The notes under the pieces: generated by a model | What the model saw: the letters and a program-made list of their open reading frames with translations, nothing else | The model's database searches: none | What the model was told of the DNA's origin: nothing | Origin: Hypericibacter adhaerens | GTDB taxonomy: Bacteria; Pseudomonadota; Alphaproteobacteria; Dongiales; Dongiaceae | Length of the DNA stretch: 64,000 nt | Direction: 5' to 3' | Assembly: GCF_008728835.1 (NCBI RefSeq) | Contig: NZ_CP042582.1 | Span: forward strand, 3,770,217-3,834,216 | Shown: positions 60,063-64,000 of the stretch, piece after piece | Layout: each line of letters starts with the position of its first letter | Numbering within the stretch: the first letter of the stretch is position 1 | Translations under genes and position numbers: made by a program

Positions 60063-62681
60063 ATGCGCATTTCAAACTGGATCATTGGACTCGTCACAGC
60101 GGCTTTCTTCGCCGGCGCCTGGGGCATCACCAATCGTCCCGTCGAGGAGCAGCCCTGGCGCGGCGAGCTGCGCGGGTTGTCCTTCGCGCCGTACAACGAC
60201 GCGCACAATCCCATGACGAAGGTCGATCCGACGCCGGAGGAGATCTCGAAGGATCTGAAGGCCGTCGCCAGCGTCGCGCGCTCGGTGCGCACCTACACCA
60301 CCGAAGGCGTGATGATGCAGGTGCCGCGGCTCGCCTGGAAGCAGGGCCTGACCGTCACGGCAGGCGCCTGGATCGGGCCCGATCTCGACGCCAACAAGCG
60401 CGAGATCACGAACCTGATCGACATGACGCGCAGCAACGGCAACATCACCCAGCTCATCGTCGGCAACGAGTCCGTGCTGCGCGGCGACGTCACGGTGCCG
60501 GAGCTCATGCAGTACATCCGCGCGGTCAAGGCGCTGACGCCGCTCCCGGTCTCGACCGCCGAGCCCTGGCATGTCTGGCTCGCCCATCCCGAGCTCGCCG
60601 ACCAGGTCGACTTCATCGCCGTCCATATCCTGCCCTTCTGGGAAGGGATCGACGCCGATCAGGCCCTGCAGTTCGTGATGGAGCGGCTCGAGGATCTCGA
60701 GCGCAAGTTCCCGAACAAGCGCGTCGTGATCTCGGAAATCGGCTGGCCTTCGGAAGGCCTGACCCGCAAGGACGCGGTCGCCTCCCCGGTCAATCAGGGC
60801 CTGTTCCTGCGCCGCTTCCTCACGATCGCCAAGGAACGCAACCTCGACTATTTCGTGATCGAGGCCTTCGACCAGCCCTGGAAGATGCAGGTCGAAGGCG
60901 GCGTCGGCGCCTACTGGGGCATCTTCGACGCCGACCGCCACCTCAAGCCCGCGCTCGACGGCGTGCTGATGAACCGGCCGGACTGGCCGTGGCTGTCGCT
61001 GGCGACGCTCGCCATCGGCCTGCCCTTCGTGCTCTGGCTGCTGCGCCAGGAGCTGGGGCTCAAGCGCCGCGGCCGCCTGTTCCTCGCCATCCTGGCCCAG
61101 GGCGCCGTTTCCGCCACCGTCTGGATCTATGCCGCCTATTCCGGCCTCTACCTGACCGACCTCGATATCGGCGTGCTGAGCGTGATCGCGCCGGCGACGC
61201 TGCTCCTGCTCGGCATCTTCCTGACCGAGGGCATCGAGATGGTCGAATGCCTCTGGCGCGGCTCCTCGCACCGGCGCCTGGCGCCCCCGGCGCTGCCCGC
61301 CGACGCGCCCCTGCCGATGGTCTCGATCCATGTTCCCTGCCGCAACGAGCCGGCCGACATGATGATCCGCACCATCAAGGCGCTGGAGCGGCTCGACTAC
61401 CCGAACTACGAAGTCCTCATCATCGACAACAACTCGACCGACGACAGCTGCTGGCAGCCCGTCGAGGTCTATTGCCGCAATCTCGGCCCCAACATCCGCT
61501 TCTTCCACCTGCCGAAATGGCCGGGCTTCAAGGCGGGCGCGCTCAATTTCGCGCTGGCCCACACCAACCCCGAGGCCCAGATCGTCGCCACCATCGACAG
61601 CGACTACGAGGTCAGCCGCGAGTGGCTGAAGGACCTGGTCGGCCATTTCTCCGATCCGCAGGTGGCCCTGGTCCAGGCGCCTCAGGACTATCGCGACGGC
61701 AAGGACGACATCTTCAAGCGGCTCTGCTTCTGGGAGTATGCCGGCTTCTTCCATCTCGGCATGAAGAGCCGGGACGAGCACAACGCCATCATCCAGCACG
61801 GCACCATGGCGCTGATCCGCAAGGCGGCGCTGGAGCGCGTCGGCGGCTGGGCCGAATGGTGCATCACCGAGGATGCCGAGCTGGGCCTGCGCCTGTTCGA
61901 GGCCGGCTATCGGGCGGTCTATACCGAGAAGAGCTACGGCAAGGGCCTGATGCCCGACAGCTTCGACGCCTTCCGCAAGCAGCGCTATCGCTGGGCCTAC
62001 GGCGCGATGCAGATCATGAAGACCCATTGGCGCGAGCTTCTGCCCTGGGGCGAGCGCAAGCTCACCCGCGCCCAGCGCTACCAGTTCGTCGCCGGCTGGC
62101 TGCCCTGGATCGCCGACGGCTTCCAGCTCCTGTTCGTGGCGCTGGCCCTGGTCTGGACCGCGGGCATGATCCTGCTGCCGCAGTTCATCGAGCCGCCGCT
62201 GACCCTGTTCCTCATCGTCACGCTCGGCATGTTCGCCTTCAAGGTGGGCAAGTCGCTCTGGCTCTATACCCAGCGCGTGCCTTGCACCCTGCTCGAGCGG
62301 CTGGGTGCCTCGCTCGCGGGCCTGGCGCTCGCCCACACCGTCGCCAAGGCGGTCTGGCGCGGCACCTTCACCGCCAACCTGCCCTTCATGCGCACGCCCA
62401 AGCTGGAGAACCAGCCGGCCTTCATCCGCGGCCTGCTTGCCGCCTGGGAGGAGACGCTGATCGCGGCCCTCCTGATCGGCTCGGGCGTCCTCATCATGAT
62501 GACACGCGGCGTGATCGAGCCGGCGGCCAAGCTCTGGGCCATGCTGCTCTTCGTGCAGGCCCTGCCCTTCGCCACGGCCCTGCTGCTTTCCATGATCAAC
62601 GCCCTGCCGCTCGGGCAGCGCCGGCGCGTGTCGCTGCCGATGGCGGCCGCGGAGCAGGCCAAGTCGCCTGCCGCCGAGTAA
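60063..62681 (+). CDS. Bifunctional GH17-GT2 membrane beta-glucan synthase (NdvB/NdvC-like)
   Basis: An 872-residue fusion. Residues about 1-320: N-terminal membrane anchor and a glycoside-hydrolase-17-like domain with the two acids in IVGNESVLRG and ISEIGWPSEG. After a pair of membrane segments comes a family 2 glycosyltransferase: VSIHVPCRNEPADMMIRTI, DSDYEV (near residue 513), TEDAELGLRLFEAGY (near 602) and QRYRWAYG (near 641), followed by several membrane helices. The layout resembles Bradyrhizobium cyclic beta-1,3/1,6-glucan synthesis proteins. The product is probably an osmoregulated periplasmic or exported beta-glucan. Confidence 0.88.
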   Translation: MRISNWIIGLVTAAFFAGAWGITNRPVEEQPWRGELRGLSFAPYNDAHNPMTKVDPTPEEISKDLKAVASVARSVRTYTTEGVMMQVPRLAWKQGLTVTAGAWIGPDLDANKREITNLIDMTRSNGNITQLIVGNESVLRGDVTVPELMQYIRAVKALTPLPVSTAEPWHVWLAHPELADQVDFIAVHILPFWEGIDADQALQFVMERLEDLERKFPNKRVVISEIGWPSEGLTRKDAVASPVNQGLFLRRFLTIAKERNLDYFVIEAFDQPWKMQVEGGVGAYWGIFDADRHLKPALDGVLMNRPDWPWLSLATLAIGLPFVLWLLRQELGLKRRGRLFLAILAQGAVSATVWIYAAYSGLYLTDLDIGVLSVIAPATLLLLGIFLTEGIEMVECLWRGSSHRRLAPPALPADAPLPMVSIHVPCRNEPADMMIRTIKALERLDYPNYEVLIIDNNSTDDSCWQPVEVYCRNLGPNIRFFHLPKWPGFKAGALNFALAHTNPEAQIVATIDSDYEVSREWLKDLVGHFSDPQVALVQAPQDYRDGKDDIFKRLCFWEYAGFFHLGMKSRDEHNAIIQHGTMALIRKAALERVGGWAEWCITEDAELGLRLFEAGYRAVYTEKSYGKGLMPDSFDAFRKQRYRWAYGAMQIMKTHWRELLPWGERKLTRAQRYQFVAGWLPWIADGFQLLFVALALVWTAGMILLPQFIEPPLTLFLIVTLGMFAFKVGKSLWLYTQRVPCTLLERLGASLAGLALAHTVAKAVWRGTFTANLPFMRTPKLENQPAFIRGLLAAWEETLIAALLIGSGVLIMMTRGVIEPAAKLWAMLLFVQALPFATALLLSMINALPLGQRRRVSLPMAAAEQAKSPAAE

Positions 62682-62715
62682 GCCCGACGGTCGGCCGGCG
62701 ATGGGTATTCCTGCG

Positions 62716-64000
62716 ATGAACCGCCCGCGGGCGGCGGCAGCGCGCGCGATCGCCCCGATCCTGGGACTGCTGGTGGCCGCCCTCGCCGGCTTCGGCTTCT
62801 GGTGGCATCTGGGCCAGCCGGTCGTGCTTACCGACGCGCCGCCGGGTAAGATCCACTGCGTCTCCTACACGCCCTTCCGCGGCAGCCAGACGCCCTTCGA
62901 CCGCAATCTCCATGTGCCGGCCTGGCAGATCGAGGAGGATTTCAAGATCCTCAGCGCCGATGTCGATTGCGTGCGCCTCTACGCCACCGACCAGGGCCTC
63001 GACCAGGTCCTGCCGATCGCCCAGCGCTACGGCATGAAGGTGCTGATCGGCGCCTGGATCGGGCGCGATCCCGAGGCCAACGAGCGCCAGCTCGGCGACG
63101 TGATCCGGCTGGCGAACCAGTTCCCCGATACGGTCAGGGCCATCATCGTCGGCAACGAGGTGCTGCTGCGCGGCGAGCAGACGCCGGACACGCTGGTCAA
63201 GATGCTGACGCGCGTGAAGCAGGCGACCGGCAAGCCCGTCACCTATGCCGACGTCTGGGAGTTCTGGTTGAAGGCGCCGCAGCTGGCGAACGCGGTCGAT
63301 TTCATCACGATCCACATCCTGCCCTATTGGGAGGATCAGCCGCAGCCGGTCGAGGCCGGCCTCGCCCATCTCCAGGCGATCGTCGAAAAGGTCCGGCTCG
63401 AGATTCCGGGCAAGCCGATCCTGATCGGCGAGACCGGCTGGCCCAGCGTGGGCCGCGAGCGCGAGGACGCCACGCCCAGCCTCGTCAACCAGGCGCGCTA
63501 CCTGCGCGAGCTCATGGCCTATGTCGCGGGCGAAGGAGCCGGGCTCGACTACAATCTCATTGAGGCGTTCGACCAGCCCTGGAAGCGCGCGCTCGAAGGG
63601 ACCGTCGGCGGCTATTGGGGGATCTTCAACGGCGACCGCCTGGCAAAATTCCCCTGGCGCGGGCCGGTCAGCGAGCATCCCCTGTGGCTCACCCAGTTCG
63701 CGGCGGCAAGCGGGCTCGGCCTGCTGCTCCTGGGTGTGGCTTTCGTCGGCGGCTATCGGGCGGGCCTGCGCGGCTGGCTCGCGGCAGGGCTCATCGCCGA
63801 AGCCTGCGGCAGCGCGCTGGTGCTCCAGCTCGGCCATTCCTGGCAGGCGGCGATGGCGCCTTACGACTACGCCGCCGAGGCCCTGCTGCTCCTGGTCAGC
63901 GCCGGCAGCGCCTTCGTGGGTTTCCGCGCCCAGGGGACCGGACGGCGCCGGACGGCCTCTTTCGCGTCGGCACTGGCCTGGCTCCGCCGCCCTTGGCAGC
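62716..64000 (+). CDS. GH17-like beta-glucanase/transglucosidase membrane protein, 3'-truncated by the window edge
   Basis: At least 428 residues are visible; the frame runs off the right edge. N-terminal signal anchor (AIAPILGLLVAALAGFGFWWHL), then a GH17-like domain: KIHCVSYTPFRG, VRLYATDQGLDQVLPIAQRYGMKVLIGAWIGRD, acid/base Glu in IIVGNEVLLRG, nucleophile Glu in LIGETGWPS, and EAFDQPWKRALEGTVGGYWGIF, followed by membrane helices. It is clearly homologous to the N-terminal half of the preceding synthase. An ATG at 62701 is in frame; 62716 puts the anchor closer to the N-terminus. Probably remodels or cyclises the glucan made by its neighbour. Confidence 0.82.
   Translation, partial: MNRPRAAAARAIAPILGLLVAALAGFGFWWHLGQPVVLTDAPPGKIHCVSYTPFRGSQTPFDRNLHVPAWQIEEDFKILSADVDCVRLYATDQGLDQVLPIAQRYGMKVLIGAWIGRDPEANERQLGDVIRLANQFPDTVRAIIVGNEVLLRGEQTPDTLVKMLTRVKQATGKPVTYADVWEFWLKAPQLANAVDFITIHILPYWEDQPQPVEAGLAHLQAIVEKVRLEIPGKPILIGETGWPSVGREREDATPSLVNQARYLRELMAYVAGEGAGLDYNLIEAFDQPWKRALEGTVGGYWGIFNGDRLAKFPWRGPVSEHPLWLTQFAAASGLGLLLLGVAFVGGYRAGLRGWLAAGLIAEACGSALVLQLGHSWQAAMAPYDYAAEALLLLVSAGSAFVGFRAQGTGRRRTASFASALAWLRRPWQ

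Noticed and set aside
60072-62336. 754-codon minus-strand frame opposite the GH17-GT2 gene
   Set aside because: Antisense shadow of a well-supported glucan synthase.

Overview
The window is GC-rich, tightly packed bacterial DNA with strong GC3 bias, many 1-4 nt gene overlaps and GTG/TTG starts. The gene content (four-subunit sarcosine oxidase, several Liv-type ABC importers, an EcfG-like sigma factor with GGAAC-N16-CGTT promoters, UPF0280/DUF1185 proteins, an NdvB-like glucan synthase) points to a soil- or plant-associated alphaproteobacterium, perhaps a Rhodospirillales relative. No tRNA, rRNA, CRISPR array, prophage or insertion sequence was recognised.

Layout: 1-8.0 kb holds a 5'-truncated dimethylglycine/sarcosine dehydrogenase-type gene, an exported MTA/SAH-type nucleosidase and the converging sarcosine oxidase operon soxBDAG. 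8.3-11.1 kb holds a tandem pair of LpxR-like outer-membrane lipid A deacylases and nicotinamidase pncA. 11.2-16.1 kb is Liv-type ABC importer 1. 16.2-18.0 kb encodes two membrane proteins. 18.2-30.5 kb is the most interesting part: a molybdenum hydroxylase (FAD subunit plus a fused FeS/Mo subunit), a 6-hydroxynicotinate reductase-type FeS protein, an ApbE-like UPF0280 protein, two DUF1185 proteins and a MarR regulator in one overlapping operon. Nearby are a cytochrome c, a GMC oxidoreductase, purC and a clear enamidase homologue. Together with pncA this reads as a reductive nicotinate route: nicotinamide to nicotinate, 6-hydroxynicotinate, 1,4,5,6-tetrahydro-6-oxonicotinate, then 2-formylglutarate.

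31.4-40.1 kb is a seven-gene operon with hydantoinase/oxoprolinase subunits A and B flanking Liv importer 2, divergent from a GntR regulator and an alpha/beta hydrolase. 42.0-52.1 kb holds an SDR, an aldehyde dehydrogenase, an N-formylglutamate amidohydrolase-family protein, an XRE-cupin regulator, Liv importer 3 and a glutamine-synthetase-like ligase. This resembles a gamma-glutamylation (Puu/GMA-type) amine-utilisation system, and a shared palindrome lies before its transcription units. 52.1-56.5 kb is a stress island with an EcfG-like sigma factor, an anti-sigma-like protein, small membrane/CsbD/PRC-barrel proteins and several EcfG-type promoters. 56.7-59.5 kb encodes an acyl-CoA dehydrogenase and a non-pyrrolysine MttB-family methyltransferase. 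60.1 kb to the end holds a GH17-GT2 beta-glucan synthase and a second, truncated GH17 membrane protein.

The unifying theme is scavenging of small organic nitrogen compounds (methylated glycines, nicotinate, hydantoins or lactams, amines), each with its own importer and regulator.
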